Positions 30,128 through 37,715 of a stretch of DNA of 64,000 nt are shown in pieces. The stretch comes from Clostridium manihotivorum (GTDB lineage Bacteria > Bacillota > Clostridia > Clostridiales > Clostridiaceae): the NCBI RefSeq assembly GCF_004015185.1, contig NZ_CP025746.1, forward strand, positions 1,240,001 to 1,304,000, given 5' to 3'. A model generated the notes under the pieces. That model was not told the DNA's origin, searched no databases, and saw nothing but the letters and a program-made list of their open reading frames with translations. Numbering within the stretch: position 1 is the first letter of the stretch; every line of letters begins with the position of its first letter. A program made the translations under genes and the position numbers.

Positions 30128-31273
30128 ATGAATTTAGTAAAGGCAATTGATGAGGAAACAATTTTACAACAACAGGATTCACTTATAGAAAAGATAACAG
30201 GTAAAAGACAAGAGGTTAAACCTGATAGAGCTGATATGACATTTGGAGAAATAATTAATATGTATAGTAATAATGAAATTGTTATATCTCCAGAATTCCA
30301 GAGAGCTTTTAGATGGGAAGAAGAAAGACAAACAAGATTTATAGAATCATTACTATTAAGTATACCAATTCCTCCAATATTTGTTGCTGAGACCAAAGAA
30401 GGAGTGTGGGAGCTTGTAGATGGGCTTCAAAGACTATCAACTGTTCTGTCTTTTTTTGGACAATTAAAAGTGAAAGATAAAAACAATTTAGTCTTGACTG
30501 AAGGTTCATTAATTAAAGAATTAAAAGGGTTTACTATAAAGACATTGCCTGAAAGATATGTTTTGGCTCTAAAGAGAGCAGTTTGCAGGGTTGAAATAAT
30601 TAGGTTTGATAGTGATGTAGAAATGAGATATGAATTATTCAATAGATTAAATACAGGTGGGGTAAAATTAAGTGAGCAAGAAATAAGAAATTGTATCTTT
30701 AGAGGATTTAGTAATGAATTCAATGCTTTTATAGTTGATTTATCAAAAAGAAAAGAATTTGAAGACAATGTTGCTAAAAAAGAAGATTCTAGAGAAAGAA
30801 TGTATCTAGAAGAACTTGTTTTAAGATATTTTACACTTAAGAATTATGGGACAAGATATCAACATATACAGAAACATATGGATTCATATATGTTAAGTGT
30901 AACAAAAGGTGAAATATTGTTTGATTATAATGAAGAAGAAAAAATATTTATGAGAGTAATGAAAAAAATAAATGATTTGGGCTCAGAAGTTTTTAGATTG
31001 GAGACATTACCTTTCTCAACCAGTATATATGATCCAGTTATGATTGCCTTTTCAAACAATATAGATTTTATTGACAAATTGAGCAAAGAAGAAATTTGGG
31101 CAAAACTTGATGAAATGAAAAATGATGAAGAATTCAGAAAGCAGACTAAAACATCAAGTAGTAGTAGAAGTAGGGTTGTAAAGAAAATTGAAATTGCAAA
31201 TCATATTTTCTCTGAAATAAAAGAAAAGAGACCTAAAGAAATTGTGAAGCCTAAGCAATTAAAACTTTTTTAG
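30128..31273 (+). CDS. DUF262 (ParB/GmrSD-N-like) protein
   Basis: 381 residues. The N-terminal DUF262 domain is clear: ISPEFQRAFRWEEERQTRFI, then SIPIPPIFVAE, WELVDGLQRLST (DGLQR in place of the commoner DGQQR) and RLNTGGVKLSEQEIRN. No DUF1524 HNH domain follows, so it is not a complete GmrSD-type nuclease. The remainder is helical and basic. DUF262 proteins are NTP-dependent components of anti-phage systems. ATG 30128 follows GGAGG; an ATG at 30110 lacks a site. It ends the three-gene cassette. Confidence 0.88.
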   Translation: MNLVKAIDEETILQQQDSLIEKITGKRQEVKPDRADMTFGEIINMYSNNEIVISPEFQRAFRWEEERQTRFIESLLLSIPIPPIFVAETKEGVWELVDGLQRLSTVLSFFGQLKVKDKNNLVLTEGSLIKELKGFTIKTLPERYVLALKRAVCRVEIIRFDSDVEMRYELFNRLNTGGVKLSEQEIRNCIFRGFSNEFNAFIVDLSKRKEFEDNVAKKEDSRERMYLEELVLRYFTLKNYGTRYQHIQKHMDSYMLSVTKGEILFDYNEEEKIFMRVMKKINDLGSEVFRLETLPFSTSIYDPVMIAFSNNIDFIDKLSKEEIWAKLDEMKNDEEFRKQTKTSSSSRSRVVKKIEIANHIFSEIKEKRPKEIVKPKQLKLF

Positions 31274-31849
31274 TAGTTATTCTTAAATAAATAAGTTGTA
31301 TTAAGTATAGTTAATATATTCTTTATAGTTTCTACAGTTAAGATAAAAGATAGTATATTTTAAAATTTATAATGTTTTTTAATATAGTCAAATAGCTAAT
31401 TAAACTCTTAATGATACAAAAATAAAAAATAAGAAGAATTCCAATATTATGAGATTACTATAATAATACAAACACTAAAAATAGATTTTAGGTGAATGAT
31501 TAAAACAAAATTATTGATTTGATACACTATAGTAAATTGAATAAATAAATTTATGTTTTTTCATTAAATGACTATTAAACAAAATAGACTTAATGCATCA
31601 TTTTAATATTTTAATAAGTCATAAAGTTAAGGCACAGCAATCAATAGAGTGTAAAGAAGTTTAAAGCATGTCTTATCAGAGATTTTTATTGAAAATATTA
31701 TTTATCCTAGAGTGTTTCAAAACTATACTTTTGGAACAAAGAAAATAACACCCTTGAAACCCTGATTCTTTGGTGGATATTTGTATGGTTTGAAACAGAC
31801 ATTTAAACATAAAGTTTTTAGATACAAGGAAGAAGGTAGGTCATGTGAT
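31274..31849. other. Intergenic region after the cassette
   Basis: About 575 bases, very AT-rich. I see no gene, no strong terminator and no repeat worth calling. An in-frame extension of the next gene back to 31781 exists but has no ribosome site. Confidence 0.5.
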
Positions 31850-32080
31850 ATGAGAATTTTATTTGATGAAAAAGAGCTGGAGGAAATATCAAGAAGAAAT
31901 CAAGAAAGAAAAAATAGGGTGAATCCATCAGACTCAAGGAAGAAGCAGATTTATAAAATGAAAAGTTTAGGAACTTGTATTTGTGGCAAGCCTTCAGCTG
32001 TACCAACAGGATGGTGTATAGAATGTTGGAATAGGGTAGAAAATGAGATAATAGCAGAAGTAAATCAACCCAAATTCTAA
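31850..32080 (+). CDS. Small four-cysteine zinc-binding protein
   Basis: 76 residues. A charged helical N-terminus (MRILFDEKELEEISRR) is followed by CICGKPSAVPTGWCIEC, a compact Cx1C...CxxC motif expected to bind zinc. The function is unknown; such small proteins are common phage and island regulators. The start at 31850 follows GGTAGG at a loose spacing, so the N-terminus is uncertain. Confidence 0.5.
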   Translation: MRILFDEKELEEISRRNQERKNRVNPSDSRKKQIYKMKSLGTCICGKPSAVPTGWCIECWNRVENEIIAEVNQPKF

Positions 32081-32515
32081 TTGTTTTAAAACATAATATT
32101 AGGCTAGTGAGTGATTTATAAAAAAATTAAATAGAGCAATGGGTTTTGTATGAAAGGTTTGGAGCTATAAGTAGATTAAGTTTCAAGCCTTTATTTGTCC
32201 ATTATAATAGATTTTTAGCATTTATATTATAAGGGAAAATTATTATGTATCTAAATGTATACAAATAGAAACACTTTATGTGGTGAACTCAAAGTATGAT
32301 TATTCTATTCAAGTTACTGTTTCTAAAGGTGTACAAACTAAATGTGAAATATTTCTAAAGTATAGTTGATGTTTAGAAACAAAGGTGGTATTATAATGTA
32401 TGGAAATATTTATCACCCCATACAGGGGGCACAGGGGATAGTAGCTAATAATACAAGCTGTTTTAGAATAGATATAATAAAAATTAACTTAGTGGCAATA
32501 TATGGAGGGAACCAA
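32081..32515. promoter_or_regulatory. Leader region of the serine recombinase
   Basis: It contains the second exact copy of TTATTTGTCCATTATAAT (32191-32208). An ATG at 32396 with GGTGGT upstream opens a frame that runs in phase into the recombinase; its 40 codons do not look like recombinase sequence and may be a leader peptide or an alternative N-terminus. Confidence 0.4.
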
Positions 32516-33160
32516 GTGGGCAAGAAGTTTGGATATGCTAGAGTGTCAACAGCTGAGCAGAATGAAGCAAGGCAAATAAAAGAATTTAAGAAACAAGGTG
32601 TTAATGAAGCACTAATATTTACAGATAAAGCTTCAGGAAAAGACTTTAATAGACCTGAATATACTAGATTAAAGGCAATATTATCAGCTGGTGATGAACT
32701 TTATATACACTCAATAGATAGGCTTGGGAGAAACAAGCAACAAACAAAAGCTGAATTTGAAGAATTAAAAAATATAGGGGTTATTATAAGGGTGTTGAAT
32801 TTACCAACAACTCTAATTGAAGTTCCAGCTGGTAGTGAAGCTATGTTTGATATGATTAATAATTTAATGCTTGAAGTATTAACAACAATGGCAGAACAAG
32901 AAAGAAAAAATATAAGATCAATGCAAAGACAAGGAATAGATGCAATGGTTGTTGATTCTGAAACTGGTAAAAAAGTTTCTCAAAAAACAGGAAATGCAAC
33001 AGGTAGACCAGCAAGGAAATTTCCTATAGGTTGGGAGGATGCTTATAAAAGCTGGAAAGAAGAAAAACTAACTGCAACAGCAACTATGGAAGTACTTGGA
33101 TTAAAAAGAAATACATTTTATAGGTTAGTTAAAGATTATGAAATGGTTCAGAGTAAATAA
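32516..33160 (+). CDS. Serine recombinase (resolvase/invertase family)
   Basis: 214 residues from the GTG start (32516), six bases after GGAGGG. The catalytic domain starts KKFGYARVSTAEQNEARQ with the nucleophile Ser in RVST, then TDKASGKDFNRPE, and LYIHSIDRLGRNKQQ with the conserved arginines. The C-terminal helix-turn-helix is LTATATMEVLGLKRNTFYRLVKDYE. Small resolvases of this kind resolve dimers or invert segments. An in-frame ATG at 32396 would add 40 residues. It is a second recombinase in an island already encoding a tyrosine integrase. Confidence 0.92.
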   Translation: MGKKFGYARVSTAEQNEARQIKEFKKQGVNEALIFTDKASGKDFNRPEYTRLKAILSAGDELYIHSIDRLGRNKQQTKAEFEELKNIGVIIRVLNLPTTLIEVPAGSEAMFDMINNLMLEVLTTMAEQERKNIRSMQRQGIDAMVVDSETGKKVSQKTGNATGRPARKFPIGWEDAYKSWKEEKLTATATMEVLGLKRNTFYRLVKDYEMVQSK

Positions 33161-33226
33161 TAAGTAAATTACTGTGATTTGCAATATATTTTAGAAGAAA
33201 TTAAATATGACAATAGTACAAAATAT

Positions 33227-33280
33227 AACATCTTCTATGATTAAGGAATGAATCCAAAATAATAGAAGGTGTTTTGTGTT
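33227..33280 (+). terminator. Hairpin after the serine recombinase
   Basis: 12-bp stem AACATCTTCTAT/ATAGAAGGTGTT (one G-T pair) followed by TTGTGTTT. It is a probable terminator, though the T tract is imperfect. The rest of 33161-33517 holds nothing recognisable. Confidence 0.6.
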
Positions 33281-33517
33281 TAAAGATAATTTTTAAGATC
33301 TAATATATAAGGTTAATATGTAAGTGTAAATAATAAATACTAATATAAAAATATGAATTTTAGAAGGAAATTTTAATATAGTATAGAACATAAGGTATGA
33401 TATGGTAATAAGGCTATATATGCAAGTTGTATGCAGGGCTAGTAGCTTAAGTAGGTTTATTAAAAATTAATATAAATTTAGATGAGATAATAAATTTATA
33501 ATTCATAGGAGGATAAT

Positions 33518-33781
33518 ATGGAGTACATTTCAGAAGAAGGTTATATTCTATTCAGCAAGTACCCTGAAGAAATAGAAGAAAACAAATTTTTACTGATAGA
33601 AAACCCTGACAACTTTAAAAGGAAGCTTTTAGGGGAATTTGATACTGAAATAGAAGCCTATCAAATTTATAAGAAGGTAAGTCACCATAGGAAAAAGGTT
33701 GCTAAAGGTAAAGTCATTTACAAAACTGTTTTAGGAACTAGGCTTTTATGGGATTATGAAGAATATGATGAAATTAAATAG
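33518..33781 (+). CDS. Small unknown protein, first of three tandem paralogues
   Basis: 87 residues. The C-terminal 55 residues (TEIEAYQIYKK...KVAKGKVIYKTVLGTRLLWDYEEYDE) align with the next two small proteins: EAY, basic turn, KAKVY-like strand, then a final strand. It has an extra N-terminal segment (EEGYILFSKYPEEI). The ribosome site is AGGAGG. No known family is recognised. Confidence 0.65.
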   Translation: MEYISEEGYILFSKYPEEIEENKFLLIENPDNFKRKLLGEFDTEIEAYQIYKKVSHHRKKVAKGKVIYKTVLGTRLLWDYEEYDEIK

Positions 33782-33813
33782 CTGTAACAATGGTAAAGTA
33801 AGGTGAATATTCA

Positions 33814-34026
33814 ATGATAGAAAGTATTGAAATATTAGTTGTTCAAAATTATGACTTAGATTGTGAAAAGGTTTTTTATTGTGGTGATTCAGAACTTGAA
33901 GCATATAGGAAGTATAAAAACCTATCAAATGGTAAGAGGAATATTTTCAAAGCCAAGGTATATAAAAGAAATTTCTTAAATACACCTTTCATAATGAAAT
34001 ATGAGATATTAGAAATATTGGCTTAA
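33814..34026 (+). CDS. Small unknown protein, second tandem paralogue
   Basis: 70 residues, with the shared pattern ELEAYRKYKNLSNGKRNIFKAKVYKRNFLNTPFIMKYEILEILA less conserved at the start. It closely resembles its downstream neighbour (TPFI-KYE-LE-LA ending in both). It is preceded by TAAGGTG. A short alpha/beta fold is likely; function unknown. Confidence 0.65.
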   Translation: MIESIEILVVQNYDLDCEKVFYCGDSELEAYRKYKNLSNGKRNIFKAKVYKRNFLNTPFIMKYEILEILA

Positions 34027-34042
34027 GAGGAAAGATGATAAG

Positions 34043-34249
34043 ATGAATGAAACTATTGAATTATTAGTAATACATATTGATGGGCAATATGGAGAAGCAA
34101 TTTACAAGGCTGAAAATGAACTTGAAGCATATAGAAGATTTAAGAGCCTGAAAGGTAGGAAGAAAATTGTTAAAGCTAAAGTGTACTATCAAAATATAAT
34201 GAATACACCATTTATAAAGAAGTATGAAGTACTTGAAACATTGGCATAA
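34043..34249 (+). CDS. Small unknown protein, third tandem paralogue
   Basis: 68 residues: ETIELLVIHIDGQYGEAIY, then ELEAYRRFKSLKGRKK, KAKVYYQNIMNTPFI and KYEVLETLA. It starts 17 bases after the preceding stop, with GAGGAAAG upstream. The three genes are the last coding sequences before the right attachment repeat. Confidence 0.65.
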   Translation: MNETIELLVIHIDGQYGEAIYKAENELEAYRRFKSLKGRKKIVKAKVYYQNIMNTPFIKKYEVLETLA

Positions 34250-34370
34250 AGAAGTGAATACCAATAAATTTAAATTTTAACTTTAGTATAGAGTGTAGAT
34301 TATATAATGTTATATTGAAAAATAACTTTCAAAATACAGTACATAATAGGAAACAACTTTTGATTTATTG

Positions 34371-34410
34371 TGAAATGATTAGTGAAATAGCAGTTGAAAT
34401 GACTTGAAAT
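34371..34410 (+). promoter_or_regulatory. Candidate integrase arm-binding sites, right end
   Basis: TGAAAT occurs at 34371, 34383, 34395 and 34405 (spacings 12, 12 and 10), about 65 bases inside attR. The word CAGTTGAAA is shared with the left cluster. Confidence 0.6.
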
Positions 34411-34471
34411 ATACTGTAAGATAGATACATGTCACAAAGAAGAAATAACAAATATTCATAAAGAACAGTTG

Positions 34472-34551
34472 TAGTCAATGAAGTTCAAGGAGTAAACAGA
34501 ATTGTTTATGATGTAACTTCAAAACCACCAGCAACTATTGAGTGGGAATAG
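34472..34551 (+). repeat. Right attachment repeat (attR), displaced guaA 3' end
   Basis: 79 of 80 bases match the guaA terminus at 22864-22943, including the TAG stop. It has no upstream guaA sequence and so is a displaced fragment. Native guaA downstream sequence resumes after it. Confidence 0.9.
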
Positions 34552-34589
34552 AATAACCTTTTAGAAATCAATAAAAATGCTATTTATAG

Positions 34590-34618
34590 GTGCTGCGATA
34601 TTTCTTATATCGTGGCAC
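34590..34618 (+). terminator. Displaced guaA terminator hairpin, split by IS256
   Basis: 12-bp stem GTGCTGCGATAT/ATATCGTGGCAC with two G-T pairs. Its natural T tract is now at 36166-36171, because the IS256-family element inserted directly after the stem and duplicated TGGCACTT. Confidence 0.75.
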
Positions 34619-34620
34619 TT

Positions 34621-36159
34621 GAGAACGTCCATCGATTTGTGTAAATTAGTTTAGACAAGTTGTTATGTATTTGGAAATTACCATAGGATAAAAGTTCCTG
34701 TGGTAATTTTTATTTTTTTGGATATTACTAATATTAAGAAAGTGTAGTTGATTTTAATGCTATTTTTAGCAATAACTTTATTATTATTCATATTTATTCA
34801 AAAAAGTTCAAGCCTATAGAATCTAGATATATTCCTCAAGTCTTTCTTTAAACATTATAGAAAGCTGTGCTAATGTTCCAGCCCAATTCTGATTGGGTGA
34901 AGTCCACTTACCCATTATTTGTTCAGTGGCTAAATATAGCGCTTTCCTAAGCGCGTCATCGGTAGGAAATGAGGTTCTTACTTTAGTGAATTTTCTTAGC
35001 TGTCTATTAAATCCTTCTAAAGCATTGGTAGTATATATTATCCGTCTTATATCTTGAGGAAAATCAAAGTATGTAGATAAGTTATTCCAATTATTATTCC
35101 ATGAATCTATTACAATTTGATACTTATTCCCCCAAGTATCTTCCAAGTCTTTCAGGGCGACTAGAGCAGATTCTTTAGTAGCTGCCTTATACACCAACTT
35201 TAGGTCATTAATGAATTGTCTGCTATCCTTAGAAGCGATATATTTTATAGAGTTCCTTATTTGATGAACTATACAAGTTTGTATGTTGACATCGGGAAAA
35301 ACTGCCTTTATAGCATCGGGCAGGCCTTTTAGGCCATCCATACAGGCTATAAGTATGTCTTTGACACCCCTATTTTTTAGGTCATTGCATACTGATAGCC
35401 AAAACTTAGCTCCTTCTTGTTCACCTATCCATATTCCAAGGATATCTTTGTAGCCTTTTAAGTCTAACGCCATGCAGATATATGTGGCCTTGCTAACAAT
35501 TTTATGCTCATCTCTAACTTTAAAATGTATAGCATCCATATACACTATTGGATATACTTCTTCTAGAGGCCTATTCTGCCAGGCCACCGCTGTATCCATT
35601 ACCTTATCGGTAATTTTCGATATCATTGATGGAGATATATCTACCCCGTAAAGTTCATCTATTTCAGATTTAATGTCATCTACAGACATTCCTCGTGCGT
35701 ATAGGCCAATTACCTTTTTATCAAGCTCGTTGCATACAGTTTCATATTTCTTAACTATCCTAGGCTCAAATTCAGCTTTTCTGTCCCTTGGGACGGAAAC
35801 ATCTACATCTCCAAAACTGGTTCTTATATTCTTTTTACTATATCCATTTCTGTAGTTTCTATCATCACCTTCGTTACGCTCATATTTTTGTCTACCAAGA
35901 TGATCTTCCATCTCAGCTTCTAGAAATTGTTGTAGTATATCTCCAAATAGTCTCTGCATGAGTCCATTCTTACCAACTAAGTCCTCCATGCTTTTACACT
36001 TATTTAGTTCACTTTTCAAATCAATATCTGGTACAACTATATTCTTCATTTTTTACTCCCTTCATAAACACCTTGTAGTTATTATTTCCATTATTACCAA
36101 CTACATATACAAAAAAGAGCATCTTTAGATTTGATTTACACAAATCTAAGGATGCTCCC
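34621..36159 (-). mobile_element. IS256-family insertion sequence
   Basis: 1539 bp with imperfect terminal inverted repeats sharing GATTTGTGTAAAT (34634 onward and the complement ending near 36147). The 8-bp target duplication TGGCACTT is at 34613-34620 and 36160-36167. It encodes one intact transposase on the minus strand. The termini were deduced from the duplication. Confidence 0.9.
34823..36049 (-). CDS. IS256-family transposase
   Basis: 408-residue mutator-type DDE transposase. The N-terminus has LFGDILQQFLEAEMEDHLG, typical of the family. The catalytic residues lie in YMDAIHFKVRD (near 170), CMDGLKGLPDA (near 236) and TTNALEGFNRQLRK (near 345). It is full length with no interruption, so it is probably active. 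Confidence 0.95.
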   Translation of the reverse strand: MKNIVVPDIDLKSELNKCKSMEDLVGKNGLMQRLFGDILQQFLEAEMEDHLGRQKYERNEGDDRNYRNGYSKKNIRTSFGDVDVSVPRDRKAEFEPRIVKKYETVCNELDKKVIGLYARGMSVDDIKSEIDELYGVDISPSMISKITDKVMDTAVAWQNRPLEEVYPIVYMDAIHFKVRDEHKIVSKATYICMALDLKGYKDILGIWIGEQEGAKFWLSVCNDLKNRGVKDILIACMDGLKGLPDAIKAVFPDVNIQTCIVHQIRNSIKYIASKDSRQFINDLKLVYKAATKESALVALKDLEDTWGNKYQIVIDSWNNNWNNLSTYFDFPQDIRRIIYTTNALEGFNRQLRKFTKVRTSFPTDDALRKALYLATEQIMGKWTSPNQNWAGTLAQLSIMFKERLEEYI

Positions 36160-36167
36160 TGGCACTT

Positions 36168-36502
36168 TTTTATGTTAGAAGATCCCTTCATGTACTTTTT
36201 TCAGTATTCATTATAAATTAGGTAGCAATTTAATCAAAACTATTAATTAGTGGAATAATTTCATAGTAAATAATAATTTTGTACTATATAAAGAAGTTTA
36301 TTAATGATGTACAATACTATGATGAATATTGTATGAATTGAAAAAAAACAACCTGATTTTTGTGAAAGTTCACTAAAATATCCGATGACTGACCACTTAA
36401 TTTCAACACAGTACTTTAACAAATAAAAATGTTAAGAAAACGTTTAGTAATAATAGGTCTCAATGTCCTTCTAATTGTTGTAAGGTTGAAGGACTTTTTC
36501 AT
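36168..36502. other. Intergenic remnant between IS256 and IS30 copy 2
   Basis: About 335 bases of native sequence downstream of the old guaA terminator. It contains one copy (36361-36420) of a repeat also found at 59930-59990, and a terminator hairpin GTCCTTC/GAAGGAC with five Ts (36465-36499). No gene seen. Confidence 0.6.
36465..36499 (+). terminator. Orphan terminator
   Basis: GTCCTTC (36465-36471) and GAAGGAC (36488-36494) followed by TTTTTC. It ends a gene that is no longer present in this arrangement. Confidence 0.65.
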
Positions 36503-37715
36503 GACCTGTTGTAAAATGAAATTGAACTAATAAAAAAATCCATAGTGGATTATTCTGTGTTATGATTTAATTGCCAAACCAAAACATACACGGAGGATAA
36601 TCACTATGGACTATCAAAATAATAACACAGAATCACGTAAAAATAAACATTTGAATTTTAAAGAGCGTATGATTATCCAGCTTCGTATAAAAGATGGCCA
36701 TTCAGCTTATAGGATAGCAAAGGAACTAGGTAGACCAATCAACACTGTTTTAAATGAAATTCGTCGTGGAACTACCATTCAAATTAAGCAAGGAAAGCAC
36801 ATTGAAATATACCTTGCCGATACTGGCGAAGCCGTATATAAAAAGAATCGCATAAACTGTCGCAGTACTTTTAAACGCTTAAAATGCAGTGAATTTATCA
36901 AGTATACTGTGGATAAAATTAAAAATGCTTCATGGTCACCAGATGCTTGTGTTGGTAGAGCTATCGCTAACGGTAGTTTTGAGCGATCTCAAATGGTCTG
37001 CACAAAAACATTGTATAACTATATAGATCTTGGCTTATTAGATGTAAAAAATACTGATTTACCAATAAAGCTACGTAGAAATACAAAGCCTGCTAGGGTT
37101 AAAAAGCACAAGAAGAAACTTGGTTCTAGCATATCAGATCGCCCAGTAGAGATAAACACTCGTAATGAGTTTGGTCATTGGGAAATAGATACTGTTATTG
37201 GCGAAAAATCCAATAATGATAACGCACTTCTTACAATAGTTGAACGTAAAACTAGATATGCTATGGTTGTAAACATTGCAGCTAAAACCGCTGAAGCTGT
37301 TACTGATGCTCTAAATAGAGTACGCAGTTTATTTGGCGACCAGTTTAGCCAAGTTTTTAAAACTATAACTGGTGATAATGGTTCAGAATTTGCTAACTTA
37401 TCCACACTTGAAAATGAAACTGATACAAAGGTATATTTTACTCATCCATACTCATCTTTTGAAAAAGGTACTAATGAGCGTCATAATGGTCTGATACGTC
37501 GTTTTATCCCGAAGGGTAACCGTATTTCAAACTATACTTCTGATGAAATTGCTTTCATAGAAGAATGGATGAATACTCTTCCTAGGAGAATACTTAACTA
37601 CAAAACTCCTGAGGAACTGTTTGAATCACACCTGGATCAAATTTATAAACTCTAAGTAAATGCAAGTGTTTATATCATAAATAGAAATTAGTTCAATTTG
37701 TTATTGCAATTAGTC
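36503..37715 (+). mobile_element. IS30-family insertion sequence, copy 2
   Basis: Same 1213-bp element as 17958-19170, with the same ends (GACCTGTTG... and ...AATTAGTC). Left flank CAT and right flank AAG do not match, so there is no target duplication. That suggests a deletion or recombination next to the element rather than simple insertion. Confidence 0.9.
36606..37655 (+). CDS. IS30-family transposase, copy 2
   Basis: 349 residues, intact DDE triad (EIDTVIG, GDNGSEF, ERHNGL) and N-terminal helix-turn-helix. It has Arg instead of Cys near residue 85 (NCRSTF versus NCCSTF) relative to copy 1, plus one silent change (GCC/GCA). Probably functional and able to act on both copies. Confidence 0.93.
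   Translation: MDYQNNNTESRKNKHLNFKERMIIQLRIKDGHSAYRIAKELGRPINTVLNEIRRGTTIQIKQGKHIEIYLADTGEAVYKKNRINCRSTFKRLKCSEFIKYTVDKIKNASWSPDACVGRAIANGSFERSQMVCTKTLYNYIDLGLLDVKNTDLPIKLRRNTKPARVKKHKKKLGSSISDRPVEINTRNEFGHWEIDTVIGEKSNNDNALLTIVERKTRYAMVVNIAAKTAEAVTDALNRVRSLFGDQFSQVFKTITGDNGSEFANLSTLENETDTKVYFTHPYSSFEKGTNERHNGLIRRFIPKGNRISNYTSDEIAFIEEWMNTLPRRILNYKTPEELFESHLDQIYKL

Larger units (their letters stand above)
22864..34551. mobile_element. guaA-integrated genomic island (about 11.6 kb)
   Basis: An 80-bp direct repeat of the guaA 3' end flanks 22944-34471. Next to the left copy is a tyrosine integrase gene. Inside are an endonuclease, a phage-type Rha/Ant regulator, a replication-like protein, a DUF2441-like/HEPN-like/DUF262 cassette, a serine recombinase and small unknown proteins. 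I see no capsid, terminase, relaxase or type IV secretion genes. guaA is a known integration site for tyrosine-recombinase islands. Confidence 0.92.

Noticed and set aside
30128..31273. DUF262 gene as a complete GmrSD-type type IV restriction enzyme
   Set aside because: No DUF1524 HNH domain follows and no partner GmrD is next to it.
22864..34551. Island as a complete prophage
   Set aside because: No terminase, portal, capsid, tail or lysis genes are visible; only regulatory and recombination genes of phage type.
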